From assembly GCA_947624685.1 (NCBI GenBank), contig CANQLJ010000002.1, positions 45,465 through 109,464 of the forward strand: a stretch of DNA of 64,000 nucleotides, in the 5' to 3' direction. The first letter of the stretch is position 1. Each line of letters opens with the position of its first letter. Both the position numbers and the translations under genes were made by a program. This DNA is from Candidatus Gastranaerophilales bacterium (GTDB lineage Bacteria > Cyanobacteriota > Vampirovibrionia > Gastranaerophilales > Gastranaerophilaceae). Under the pieces are notes generated by a model. That model did not search any database, was not told where the DNA came from, and saw only the letters and a program-made list of their open reading frames with translations. This document shows, piece after piece, positions 8,527 through 17,467 of this stretch.

Positions 8527-8562
8527 TATCGGGTATAAGGTCGAACAAAAAGGTTATATGAT

Positions 8563-8823
8563 ATGAGCGAAAATTACAGCTTAAACTCACAATTTGGCTT
8601 AAACGTGGCAAAAGGCGCCTTGGGTGCTTCTTCTAAAGCTGCAAAAAATGTCCAAAGCTCAAATAATTTTTTTGAATCAATTAAAAACTTAAGCGAAAAA
8701 TATGAAAATGTTTTTAATGGCAACGTTGAAAAAGAAATAAACATGTATTCGCGCCAAGCAATGATTGTGGCAATGGATTTAAACGCTGCCGAGACAAAAC
8801 ATAAATTTGATACAAATATTTAA
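8563..8823 (+). CDS. Small protein of unknown function, possibly in the flagellar regulon
   Basis: An 86-aa hydrophilic protein with no signal peptide or membrane segment. The N-terminal half is Ser/Asn/Ala-rich (GALGASSKAAKNVQSS). The C-terminal half is helical and ends QAMIVAMDLNAAETKHKF, reminiscent of the C-terminal helix of rod-type flagellar proteins, but this is not enough for a family call. AAAAAGG lies upstream of the ATG. The gene is a single unit, with a possible sigma-28-like promoter before it and a strong terminator 30 nt after its stop codon. Candidates include a flagellar chaperone, a FliE-like part or an anti-sigma factor. Confidence 0.6.
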   Translation: MSENYSLNSQFGLNVAKGALGASSKAAKNVQSSNNFFESIKNLSEKYENVFNGNVEKEINMYSRQAMIVAMDLNAAETKHKFDTNI

Positions 8824-8854
8824 TTTACCCCCCTTAATCTTATATAAAATGTGT

Positions 8855-8881
8855 AAAGATAGGATAAAATCCTATCTTTTT
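8855..8881 (+). terminator. Rho-independent terminator after the 86-aa gene
   Basis: Perfect 11-bp stem AAAGATAGGAT / ATCCTATCTTT around an AAA loop, followed by more T. It closes the 86-aa gene and argues against the long upstream extension of the recombinase ORF, which would read through it. Confidence 0.85.
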
Positions 8882-8895
8882 GTTATAAAAAATTG

Positions 8896-8901
8896 TATAA
8901 T
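8896..8901 (+). promoter_or_regulatory. -10 box of the recombinase gene
   Basis: TATAAT ends 10 nt before the ATG at 8912, which would leave a leader of only about 3-4 nt. The -35 region is weak. Confidence 0.4.
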
Positions 8902-8911
8902 AAGCTCTGTA

Positions 8912-9811
8912 ATGGAAAACAAAGAATTTCTGCAGGATTTTAAAATATACCTAAAAAGCGAAAAAAACTTTTCGTCCCACACGATAAGAGCCTATTGCGC
9001 CGATGTTTATACTTTTTTGTTGTGGATAGGGGATAGCGATTTTTTAAAAATCGAACCTGAAAAATTTAGCGAATACCTCTATTTTATCGGCCAAATTAAC
9101 TATAAAAAAACAACAATTGCAAGAAAAATCGCTTCGATTCGAGCATTCTATAAATTCCTTTTTCAAGAGGAATTAATCGAGTATAATCCTTTGGATAACG
9201 TTGCAATTCCAAAGCAGACAAAGACCTTGCCTAATTTTTTATATGAAGATGAAGTTGAAAATATTTTAAGAGGAATAAAAATAGATACACCCTCGGGCTT
9301 TAGAAACAGAATCATTCTTGAATTGCTCTGGGTCACGGGCATGAGAATAACGGAATTGTCGTCATTAAATTATGAAAATCTTAACTTAGAGCAAAATGAA
9401 ATTCGCGTGTTTGGTAAAGGCGCAAAAGAAAGAATAGTCTTGATTCCGGATAAAACTAAAGAGGGGCTTATAAATTATATTGAAAACGTATCCGATTTAA
9501 TCCACAAAACCGACAAAACCCCAAAAAGCCCATTGTTTATTAACTATAACGGCTACAGATTACAGAATCAAAGCATAAGAAAAGCTCTAAAACAGTGTCT
9601 TTTAAACATTCATTTCCCAAAACACGTGACCCCCCATGTGTTTAGGCATTCTTTTGCGACACGCCTTCTTGAAAACGGGGCGGATTTAAGAGTAGTGCAA
9701 GAGCTCTTGGGCCACTCCAGCATCAAAAACACTCAAATATATACTCACGTTTCAATTCAAAGATTAAAAGACGTCTATAAAACCGCTCATCCGCACAGTG
9801 CTGGTTCTTAG
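8912..9811 (+). CDS. Site-specific tyrosine recombinase, XerC/XerD type
   Basis: Xer recombinases resolve chromosome dimers at dif during cell division. The 299-aa product has a SAM-like N-terminal domain (FSSHTIRAYCADVYTFLLWI) and a catalytic domain with VTGMRITELSSL (first Arg), HVTPHVFRHSFATRLLENGADL (HxxR box), LLGHSSIKNTQIYTHV (His and the Tyr nucleophile) and a short tail. Length equals XerC/XerD (about 300 aa). The ORF track starts at 8807, but that N-terminal part runs through a terminator, so the ATG at 8912 is chosen. XerC and XerD cannot be told apart from one copy, and no integrase context is visible. Confidence 0.9.
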   Translation: MENKEFLQDFKIYLKSEKNFSSHTIRAYCADVYTFLLWIGDSDFLKIEPEKFSEYLYFIGQINYKKTTIARKIASIRAFYKFLFQEELIEYNPLDNVAIPKQTKTLPNFLYEDEVENILRGIKIDTPSGFRNRIILELLWVTGMRITELSSLNYENLNLEQNEIRVFGKGAKERIVLIPDKTKEGLINYIENVSDLIHKTDKTPKSPLFINYNGYRLQNQSIRKALKQCLLNIHFPKHVTPHVFRHSFATRLLENGADLRVVQELLGHSSIKNTQIYTHVSIQRLKDVYKTAHPHSAGS

Positions 9812-9819
9812 ACAAGCTC

Positions 9820-11652
9820 CTATATATTTGTTGCCAATGATGGTGCAATGATTATGAATTTTCTGACAAGCTCTTTGTCCCATTGAACATTTGCGCCCAT
9901 TTTTAATATTTCGCAAGCTTTATTAACTGATAACCCTTTCCTGTAGGGTCTATCCGATATAAGCGCATGGTAAGCGTCCGCAATAGCGACGATTCTTGCC
10001 GATAGCGGTATTTCATCTCCCTTTAAGCCATAGGGATAGCCGGAGCCATCAATATGTTCATGGTGATATTTTACAATCGGGATAAGGTCATTAAGCGCTT
10101 TATTAGGTTTTAAAACCTTATCGGCCCCAATTAAAGGATGCTGTTTCATAATTTCCCATTCTTCGTCATTGAGCATTGTGGGTTTTCTTAAGACTTGTTC
10201 GGGGATGCCGATTTTTCCTATGTCATGTAAAAGCGCGCCCAATTTAATTCTTTCAACTTCGCTAGAAGGAAGATTTATCGCACGCGCTAACGCTTCAGAG
10301 TATCTTGAAACTGCGGCGGAGTGGCCTTTTGTGTAGGTGTCTTTAGCGTCAATTGTATTTACCAAAGAAGAAACAACATCAAGCAAATGTTCATTAGACA
10401 GTATTGTTTCGCTGTGGAATTGTTTTATTAATTCTTCTTCGATATTTAAAGCTATTGAAGAATGTTTTTTGCCTATTACTTGGGCAAAACATTTTAGCGC
10501 CTCATCGTCCCAGAAATTATAGTCGCTTGGTGAGATGATTTTAGATACGCCCGAATCATTCCTTTTGCTTTTTGCGATATAGAGAGCTTGTTCGGCCAGA
10601 ATTGTTAATTTTTCTTGTTTTGAAGCGCTGTTTGGATAAATTGAAATGCCGCAGGAGAATTGCAATTGCCCTAAAGTGTCAAACATCGTGCATGAAAGAG
10701 CGTAGAGCAGAAATTCGCACAGGTATTTTGCGCTGTCTTCATTGGTGTTTGGCATAATGACGCCTATCTTGTCTCCGGCGTAGCGGCCCAAGATGTCTGT
10801 GTTTCTTTTGTTTTTCTTTAATTTTTGTGCAACTTCTTTAATTACGCTGTCGCCTTTAGCATGGCCCAATTCATTATTTATCATGCTGATATTTGCTATA
10901 TCGATTATGCATAGTGCCAAAGAAGAATCCGGCGCGGTTTTTTGAATTTCGGAGTTTAATTCTTCCTGGAATTTTTTATAGTTGTATAAGCCTGTTAAAG
11001 CGTCTTTATCAGTGTTTTTATCGACAAGTTCGGATAGAATTTGGTTATTATAAAAAATTGCATAATAATTCGAAAATAGTTTATAAAGCTCCAAAAAATC
11101 GCTGTTGTCGTTGGGAAAAATCATCACCCCGAGGCAATTATCAGCGTTAATCAGAGGGATTATGGTGCTTGGGGTTGATTGTATGTATCCGATTTTTAAA
11201 AAGTCGCAATTGGTCGATATTATTGCTTGTTTTGTTTTATAAGATTTTATAATATAGTTTTGTTCTTCGTTTAAAAATATCTTTGAACTATATGAAGCGC
11301 CCGATTTTTGCGTCAGTTTGATGTTTATATAATTTGCATTTTTGTTTAAAATCCCCAAAGCCAAAAAATTCAGATTCAAGGTTTGATAAAAATTATTGAA
11401 AATCGATCTAAAAAAGCTCAGATAGTCTTTTTCTTTGATTGCCAAAGAATTGAATACAGAAAGTATTTGATTATAGTCAATTATGGATGATTTATTTATC
11501 GAATTTGCCCAGCCGCCATAGAGCCTGTTGGCGGAGGTTCTTGTATTTAGAGGCATTATTTTTGAGTTGTCAATCGGATTGGAAATTTTTTGATTGACAG
11601 GCTCATTTTGGGTATTGTTGTCTGTTAGATTTTGCTTAATATTGTTATCCAC
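9820..11652 (-). CDS. Cyclic-di-GMP signalling protein: GAF-like, degenerate GGDEF, HD-GYP
   Basis: A 610-aa cytosolic protein with three parts. Residues ~45-200 look like a GAF-type sensor. About 205-370 is a GGDEF domain (DALTGLYNYKKFQEEL) whose signature reads AGDKI instead of GGDEF, so the catalytic Glu is Lys and cyclase activity is unlikely. About 420-600 is an HD-GYP phosphodiesterase with LLHDIGKIGIPE, HHEHIDGSGYPYGLKGDEIP and RIVAIADAYHAL, all key residues present. The likely role is degradation of c-di-GMP, with the dead GGDEF as a possible GTP or partner-binding regulator. The start is a GTG with only a weak GAAAGA upstream. No signal peptide or membrane segment is visible. Confidence 0.9.
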   Translation of the reverse strand: MDNNIKQNLTDNNTQNEPVNQKISNPIDNSKIMPLNTRTSANRLYGGWANSINKSSIIDYNQILSVFNSLAIKEKDYLSFFRSIFNNFYQTLNLNFLALGILNKNANYINIKLTQKSGASYSSKIFLNEEQNYIIKSYKTKQAIISTNCDFLKIGYIQSTPSTIIPLINADNCLGVMIFPNDNSDFLELYKLFSNYYAIFYNNQILSELVDKNTDKDALTGLYNYKKFQEELNSEIQKTAPDSSLALCIIDIANISMINNELGHAKGDSVIKEVAQKLKKNKRNTDILGRYAGDKIGVIMPNTNEDSAKYLCEFLLYALSCTMFDTLGQLQFSCGISIYPNSASKQEKLTILAEQALYIAKSKRNDSGVSKIISPSDYNFWDDEALKCFAQVIGKKHSSIALNIEEELIKQFHSETILSNEHLLDVVSSLVNTIDAKDTYTKGHSAAVSRYSEALARAINLPSSEVERIKLGALLHDIGKIGIPEQVLRKPTMLNDEEWEIMKQHPLIGADKVLKPNKALNDLIPIVKYHHEHIDGSGYPYGLKGDEIPLSARIVAIADAYHALISDRPYRKGLSVNKACEILKMGANVQWDKELVRKFIIIAPSLATNI

Positions 11653-11759
11653 AATAAAAATTCTTTCTTTTTATAGATTAATTAAATGGGGTGAAAATAA
11701 AAAGTGCTATATTTTTTTATAATCATAACATTTCTTTACAAATTTTAGAATAGGTGATT

Positions 11760-13847
11760 TTATTTTTTTGTTGTTTTTATAGTTTTCATAAATTCTTCCA
11801 TAGACACGGGCTTCAAAGCTTGTCTCATTGAATTTTCGTTCATTTTTGGCACTGCAGGTTTGTTTAAAATTGTGGTGTTGTCATTAGCTTTAGCGCTTGT
11901 ATTTATAGTTGTCGCGGTTTTATCCTTAGCAGCGGGGACCGTGAGATTATTTTGTGCGGATAAAACTTTTTTTGCGCAAGAAGCTTCATCTTTGGATGAT
12001 TTATCAACTTTTGTGTTTTGCGCTCTGTTAGCTTTAGACTTCTTATAAGCAAGCAATCCACCTAAAAGAACAATCAATGAAGCAAAAATTGTAATTTTTA
12101 AAGGTTTTGGCATTGTTTTAAAAATGCTTTTAATGCCATTATCTTCAACCATTCCTTCTTCTTTTAAGATATTATTAAAATGAAGGATTTTTTTATATAA
12201 TTTAGGATATTTTTTATCGAGCCCTTTTGCTCTAAAGGCAATTAATGAAGCATCCATCGGGTTAAAGCCCAAGCCTTTTTGTAAAGACTGATGATATTGC
12301 TTTTTATAGTCAGCGGGGACTTTATAAGCATAGTTTTTATGCGGTTCTTTAAAAAGGTTGTATTCTTGCCTGTCAAACCTTTCTTCGCGCCCAAAAACAT
12401 CCATATAAAACATATAGTTATTATGTGCGCTCATCGTATCGGCCCATTTTGCGCTTATAAATGTTTTTGGGTTTTCAAGTTCGCTTGGCGTCATTTTTGA
12501 AGTGTGGCTCAAAGCTGTTATATTATCTTTTTTGTGAGATACTTTTGAACCCGTGTCATCAGCAATATTATGGGCTATTTGAACTAAAGGCTGAGGGTCG
12601 TGATTAGCCGGGCCCAAGATAAATTCTTCTTTTGACCAGCCTCTATCTAAATATGCATCGTTATATCCCCATTTATCGTGGTCGTTATGATGCATCCAGG
12701 TGCTTGAATAGATTTTGACTCTGTTTTGAAGGGGTTTAATCAATTTTCCGTCCGATTCAAAAGCGCGAAAGCTTTGTGCGTCTGCTTCCACTTCCCACAA
12801 CAAATTATTTAAGTCAAAATCATCGCCCTTGACCTCTTTGACCCAAGATTCAATTTCTTCTAACAGCGACGAACCCAAGTCTTTTATGATTGTTTTTCCG
12901 TCTTTTGTGCTCATTTTGGGTTTAATATATTGCCAACCGACGTCAAATCGTATCATATCGTATCTTTTTGCGCAAAGTTGAACTTTTTGTTTTAAAATCT
13001 TATAGCTATCGGAATTTTTGTCCAAAATAGTGTCAAAATCTAATGCCGGTATGTCCCAAGAAGCTTCTCCCATTTTCAGATTTTTGTTAAAAGCATTGGG
13101 ATAAGCATTTATCTCGTCTCGTCTGAAGCGCAAAAGACAATCGCCGCAAAGCTTCAAGCCTTTTTTGTTTAGTTTTTCTTTTGCAATTTTTAAATGACTG
13201 TCGGCTAAAAATTGTTTAAATTTAAAAAACTCTTGATTTGTTTCATCATCCAATTTAATATCAAGCCAAAAAGCGTTTCTTTGGCAAAAATCATTGAATT
13301 GCTTTACTAAAGGATGGTTTTTGTCGAGCTTGAGAAATCTTTGATAAGCAATATTTAAAATTTCATTTTGTTTTCCCAAATTTGATGCAACATTTTTAAA
13401 ATTTGAAAGATAGTCTTTATATTCGCCACAGTTAGCTTTTGCGATTTGTTCAACTTCATCTTTCGTTAATAAATTTGCAAACTCATCGCTTGTAAGTAAC
13501 TCCGGATTAATCTGTTGATTTCCCAAAGCAAAAGAAGTCCCATTGTAAGCGCAATAAAAATCGCCATGGCTTTTAATCTGTCCTTGGGGTAAATCTTGAA
13601 CTACATTAAAATCAAGATAATCTCTCATATAATCAATATATTCTTGAGCATAATCGGATGAAAGATGCCCGATACCCGAGTTATAAGAAGGACTTTGAGG
13701 AAGGGTGGTTGATGGCATTATAAAAACACTTTTTCCGTTTTGTCCAAGAGCTTCTTTAGCGCTTTTTAAGGTTTTTTTATAGCTTTTTAACTCACGTTTT
13801 GTGAGATTTCTTTGAAATGAAATTTTTTGCGCTTCATTTATTTTCAC
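11760..13847 (-). CDS. Divergent GH77 4-alpha-glucanotransferase-like protein with C-terminal membrane anchor
   Basis: The N-terminal half follows the amylomaltase pattern: SPSYNSGIGHLSSDYAQEYI and FNVVQDLPQGQ (family: YGIGdlg...WQ.LPL), then GEASWDIPALDF, IRFDVGWQYIKP (nucleophile-region Asp), NLLWEVEADAQSF (acid/base Glu) and GPANHDPQPL. GH77 enzymes move maltodextrin chains between glucans in glycogen or maltose metabolism. Unusually, after the ~570-residue enzyme part there is a single membrane helix (KITIFASLIVLLGGLLAY) and a ~90-residue Lys/Ala/Thr/Asn-rich tail. No N-terminal signal is present, so the enzyme would be a tail-anchored cytosolic protein. I chose the GTG at 13847 because GGGG lies 5 nt upstream; the ORF-track start at 13889 is 14 residues longer. 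Activity is uncertain because motifs are divergent. Confidence 0.65.
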   Translation of the reverse strand: MKINEAQKISFQRNLTKRELKSYKKTLKSAKEALGQNGKSVFIMPSTTLPQSPSYNSGIGHLSSDYAQEYIDYMRDYLDFNVVQDLPQGQIKSHGDFYCAYNGTSFALGNQQINPELLTSDEFANLLTKDEVEQIAKANCGEYKDYLSNFKNVASNLGKQNEILNIAYQRFLKLDKNHPLVKQFNDFCQRNAFWLDIKLDDETNQEFFKFKQFLADSHLKIAKEKLNKKGLKLCGDCLLRFRRDEINAYPNAFNKNLKMGEASWDIPALDFDTILDKNSDSYKILKQKVQLCAKRYDMIRFDVGWQYIKPKMSTKDGKTIIKDLGSSLLEEIESWVKEVKGDDFDLNNLLWEVEADAQSFRAFESDGKLIKPLQNRVKIYSSTWMHHNDHDKWGYNDAYLDRGWSKEEFILGPANHDPQPLVQIAHNIADDTGSKVSHKKDNITALSHTSKMTPSELENPKTFISAKWADTMSAHNNYMFYMDVFGREERFDRQEYNLFKEPHKNYAYKVPADYKKQYHQSLQKGLGFNPMDASLIAFRAKGLDKKYPKLYKKILHFNNILKEEGMVEDNGIKSIFKTMPKPLKITIFASLIVLLGGLLAYKKSKANRAQNTKVDKSSKDEASCAKKVLSAQNNLTVPAAKDKTATTINTSAKANDNTTILNKPAVPKMNENSMRQALKPVSMEEFMKTIKTTKK

Positions 13848-13929
13848 GTTCACCCCAACACAACTTCTCCATTTTTTATAAAACACCAAAATATTTTTAT
13901 TTGCGCTTAAAAACGAATTTTTTATAAAA

Positions 13930-14211
13930 TTATTTTACTATTTTTATTATTTTATTGGACGATTTTTCGCCGGAAAAAATTGAAATTTTGGATTTTGAAA
14001 TATCAAAAGTTTTGCTTAAAAATTCTATTATTGCTTTGTTTGCTTTTCCTTCGAGCGCTCTTTTTGTTGTTTTAACTTTGATAAAATCGTCTTTAAAATC
14101 AATCAAATCAACTTTAGAATTTGCAATGACTTTTATTTGAAATCTAAATTCTTCGTTTTTTTCTAATTCTAAAATAAGACTTTGTTTTAATTCTTCCAAA
14201 TTTTTGTACAT
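13930..14211 (-). CDS. DUF167 / YggU family protein
   Basis: A 93-aa protein with the YggU core: FIKVKTTKRALEGKANKAIIEFLSKTF followed by KSKISIFSGEKSSNKIIKI, the family pattern of v.p.a.eGkAN.ali..la..f....s.v.i..G..sr.K.v.i. The fold is a small alpha/beta domain of unknown biochemical role found across bacteria and eukaryotes. Length is typical. It is divergently transcribed from rel, with a TATAAT 10 nt before its ATG. Confidence 0.8.
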   Translation of the reverse strand: MYKNLEELKQSLILELEKNEEFRFQIKVIANSKVDLIDFKDDFIKVKTTKRALEGKANKAIIEFLSKTFDISKSKISIFSGEKSSNKIIKIVK

Positions 14212-14300
14212 AATTCATTCTATTATATTTAAAATACAACATTTAATATATCCCAAAAATGAGATAAGTTGTATAATGTTGTAAATATAATTGGTGAATT

Positions 14301-16526
14301 ATGACTTATCAAAAAACTTTTGATGAAATAAAAGCGGAGCTAATCAAACAAAAAAGGGCTCCCGAGGATATAGAACAAATTGAAAGTGCCTATCTTTGGG
14401 CAAAAGAGCTCCATGAAGGACAATATCGAATCTCGCAAGAGCCTTATATTGTCCATCCTTGTGAAGTTGCAAAAATATTAGTCGATTTAAAACTGGACAA
14501 AAATACAATTATTGCGGCTTTTTTGCATGATGTCTTAGAAGACACACAGGCAACGGCTCAGCAGATGCTTGAAAAATTTGATATTGATGTATTAAATCTG
14601 GTTCAAGGTGTTACAAAATTAAATAAATACCAATTTAAATCAAAAGAAGAAAGACAGGCTGAAAATTTTCGAAGAATGCTCATCGCGATGGCGCAAGACA
14701 TTCGAATCGTCGTTTTAAAATTAGCCGACAGATTGCACAATATGAGAACGCTATCTTATATGGTTGCTTCAAAACAGAAAAAAATCGCCAAAGAAACGCT
14801 CGATATTTTCGCCCCTTTGGCTAATCGCTTGGGGATGGGGAAAATTAAAGCGGAGCTTGAAGATTTATCCTTGAGGTATTTAAACCCCGAAAAATATTAT
14901 GAGATAGCAAAACTTGTTGCCGAAACAAAAGCCATGCGCGATTCGACGGTAAACGCCTTAATTGAAGTCATAAGCAAAGAGCTTGAAAAAAATAAAATTA
15001 AAGCAACAATCAAAGGCCGAGCAAAACATTATTATTCAATTTACAACAAAATGCAAAGACTAAATGTCTCATTTGACCAATTATATGATATTGTGGCGGT
15101 TAGAGTAATCGTTAATGACGAAAAACAGTGTTATCAGGTTTTAGGGATAATTCACCAACTCTTTAAACCAATCCCCGGGCGCTTTAAAGACTATATCGCA
15201 ATGCCAAAAGGCAATATGTATCGCTCTTTACATACTTCCGTCATCGGAGCCAAAAATAAACCCGTCGAAATCCAAATCCGCACCCACAAAATGCACGAAA
15301 TTGCCGAATACGGGGTTGCTGCCCACTGGAGATATAAAGAATCGGGTTCAATTAAAGCAACAAACAAGCAAGACATGCAATTTTCCTGGATGAGAAAAGT
15401 TATGGAGCTTGATAAGGAATCAAGTGACACAAAAGAATTCGTCGAAAGCGTAAAATTAGATTTATTTAACGATCAGGTTTTTGTTTTCACTCCAAACGGA
15501 GATGTCTTTGACCTGCCAATTAATTCAACCCCGGTTGATTTTGCCTATAGAATCCACACCGAAGTCGGGCATAAAACCGTGGGCGCGCTTATTAACGGAA
15601 GAATCGCCCAATTGGATACAAAACTTAAAAACGGCGATATTGTTGAAATATTGACTTCAAAACAATACATGCCCAAAGTCGATTGGCTCAATTTTGTCGT
15701 AACCAAAAACGCAAGCTCTAAAATCCGCCAATGGTTCAAGAAGTTTAATCGGGAAGATAACATCCAAATCGGAAAAGCAAACCTTGAAGAAGAACTCACA
15801 AAAGCAAGTTTAGATGATTATATGCGCCTTGGAATAATCGATAAAACCGCAAAAGAAATGAATTATAAAAGTACGGATGACCTTTTTGCAGCAATAGGTT
15901 ACGGCGAAACCACTATCCACAAAGTCTTAAACACTCTAAAAAAATATGACACTCCAAAAACAGACGAACAGCTTGCAAACGAAAAAACACAAACTCAAAG
16001 AAAGAGCAAAAACAAGAAAAATGATATAATAGGTTTAGAGGGGCTTTTGTGGTCATTGGCTAAATGTTGTTCGCCAATCCCGGGGGAACCCATCGTGGGC
16101 GTTGTTACGCGCTCAAAAGGCGTCAGTGTCCATAGATTAGATTGTAAATGCTTATATAACATAGAACCCGAGCGCATGATGGATATTAAATGGGCAGATG
16201 ACACAACAAAATCGACATATTTGGCTCATATTCGAATCGAATGTCAAGACAGAATCGGAATTTTAAGAGATGTTTTGATGAAAACCGGAGATATGGGAAT
16301 TAATCTAATATATTCTAATACATATCTAAAAGGAAGAAAATTTGGTATAATTGATTTAGGAATCGAACTTGATAATATCGAAACACTAAAAAAAGTCATC
16401 CAAAACATTCAATCAATAAGCGATGTCTGCTCTGTTCGAAGATTACAGCAAAAAGAAAACCTGAATCAACCAAAGCCATCCAAAAAGAAAAAATATAAAA
16501 CAACTAATCAAATAGGAAAACAATAA
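14301..16526 (+). CDS. rel: Bifunctional (p)ppGpp synthetase/hydrolase, RelA/SpoT family
   Basis: Makes and degrades the stringent-response alarmone (p)ppGpp. The 741-aa product has an N-terminal HD hydrolase domain (YIVHPCEVAKIL, FLHDVLEDT, KLADRLHNMRTL) with its metal ligands present. Next come the synthetase domain (YDIVAVRVIV, GRFKDYIAMPKGNMYRSLH, VEIQIRTHKMHEIAEYGVAAHW), a TGS domain (VFVFTPNGDVFDLP), a conserved-Cys region (KCCSPIPGEPIVGVVTRSKGVSVH) and a C-terminal ACT domain. It therefore looks bifunctional. ribF starts 8 nt downstream. TATAAT boxes lie at 14272 and 14286, and GGTGA sits just before the ATG. Confidence 0.95.
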   Translation: MTYQKTFDEIKAELIKQKRAPEDIEQIESAYLWAKELHEGQYRISQEPYIVHPCEVAKILVDLKLDKNTIIAAFLHDVLEDTQATAQQMLEKFDIDVLNLVQGVTKLNKYQFKSKEERQAENFRRMLIAMAQDIRIVVLKLADRLHNMRTLSYMVASKQKKIAKETLDIFAPLANRLGMGKIKAELEDLSLRYLNPEKYYEIAKLVAETKAMRDSTVNALIEVISKELEKNKIKATIKGRAKHYYSIYNKMQRLNVSFDQLYDIVAVRVIVNDEKQCYQVLGIIHQLFKPIPGRFKDYIAMPKGNMYRSLHTSVIGAKNKPVEIQIRTHKMHEIAEYGVAAHWRYKESGSIKATNKQDMQFSWMRKVMELDKESSDTKEFVESVKLDLFNDQVFVFTPNGDVFDLPINSTPVDFAYRIHTEVGHKTVGALINGRIAQLDTKLKNGDIVEILTSKQYMPKVDWLNFVVTKNASSKIRQWFKKFNREDNIQIGKANLEEELTKASLDDYMRLGIIDKTAKEMNYKSTDDLFAAIGYGETTIHKVLNTLKKYDTPKTDEQLANEKTQTQRKSKNKKNDIIGLEGLLWSLAKCCSPIPGEPIVGVVTRSKGVSVHRLDCKCLYNIEPERMMDIKWADDTTKSTYLAHIRIECQDRIGILRDVLMKTGDMGINLIYSNTYLKGRKFGIIDLGIELDNIETLKKVIQNIQSISDVCSVRRLQQKENLNQPKPSKKKKYKTTNQIGKQ

Positions 16527-16534
16527 CAAATAAT

Positions 16535-17458
16535 ATGGAAGTCTTTAGAGAAATTGAACCGAATAAGAATTTAGCTCTGGCGCTTGGTTATTTTGACGGC
16601 ATCCATATCGGGCACAAAAAAATTATAACCGAGCTTATTAAACAAGCTCGCGAAAAAAAAGTTAAATCTGCAATAATCACATTTGATACTAATCCTGCAA
16701 ATTATTTTTCCGATAAAACAATCCCCAATATCCAAACGTTTAAAGACAGAGAAATTTTATTGTCTTCTTTGGGTGTGGATTATCTTTATGAATTGGATTT
16801 TGAAAAATATAAAGATATGGACGCGCAAAAGTATCTGAAAGATGTTTTGGTTAAAAACTTTGAACCAAAAGTAATTGTGGTAGGGTATAATCACACTTTC
16901 GGAAAAGAAAAAAAAGGCACACCTTCTCTTCTAAAAGACTTTGCCTCTAACTACGGCTATGATTGCGTTGTTGTGCCAAAAGTAAAATATAAAGATAGAG
17001 ACGACGTAAGTTCGACCATTATTCGAAAAAGAATCGAACTCGGGCATCTAAATGCGGTTAAGGCATTCTTGGGACGCCAATTTTCCGTTCGGAATTCGGT
17101 TGTGAGAGGTAATAAAATCGCAAGGACGCTCGGTTATCCCACAGCCAACATCATCTGGCCAAACAGCATGATTAAACTACCCTACGGGGTTTATTTCGGT
17201 TTTGTTCAAGCCGGCTCTAAAATGCGCCCCGCGCTAATTTCCTGGGGCACAAAGCCAACGCTTACCAACGGGCAAAATGAGGTTTTAGAAGCTCATTTGT
17301 ATAATTTTGATGAAAATTTATACGGAAGAATAATTAAAATCATTTTCACAAAAAAATTAAGAGATATGGAAAACTTTGGCCACATAAGGCTTTTAACCAC
17401 CCAAATTCAAAAAGACTATAAAGCTTTTGAAAAATGGGCAAAATTAATGATTAGATAG
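16535..17458 (+). CDS. ribF: Bifunctional riboflavin kinase / FAD synthetase
   Basis: Converts riboflavin to FMN and then FAD. The 307-aa protein has the N-terminal nucleotidyltransferase domain with LGYFDGIHIGHKKII, VGYNHTFGKEKKG and SSTIIRKRIELGHL, and the C-terminal flavokinase domain with VVRGNKIARTLGYPTANI, PYGVYFGFV and a final EAHLYNFDENLYGRIIKIIF. Length is normal. It begins 8 nt after rel, so the two are probably one transcript. No FMN riboswitch was seen upstream. Confidence 0.94.
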   Translation: MEVFREIEPNKNLALALGYFDGIHIGHKKIITELIKQAREKKVKSAIITFDTNPANYFSDKTIPNIQTFKDREILLSSLGVDYLYELDFEKYKDMDAQKYLKDVLVKNFEPKVIVVGYNHTFGKEKKGTPSLLKDFASNYGYDCVVVPKVKYKDRDDVSSTIIRKRIELGHLNAVKAFLGRQFSVRNSVVRGNKIARTLGYPTANIIWPNSMIKLPYGVYFGFVQAGSKMRPALISWGTKPTLTNGQNEVLEAHLYNFDENLYGRIIKIIFTKKLRDMENFGHIRLLTTQIQKDYKAFEKWAKLMIR

Positions 17459-17467
17459 TTTGTTGTT

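Noticed and set aside
8807-8911. N-terminal extension of the recombinase ORF
   Set aside because: It overlaps the previous gene and crosses a perfect terminator hairpin; homologous XerC/D length fits the ATG at 8912.
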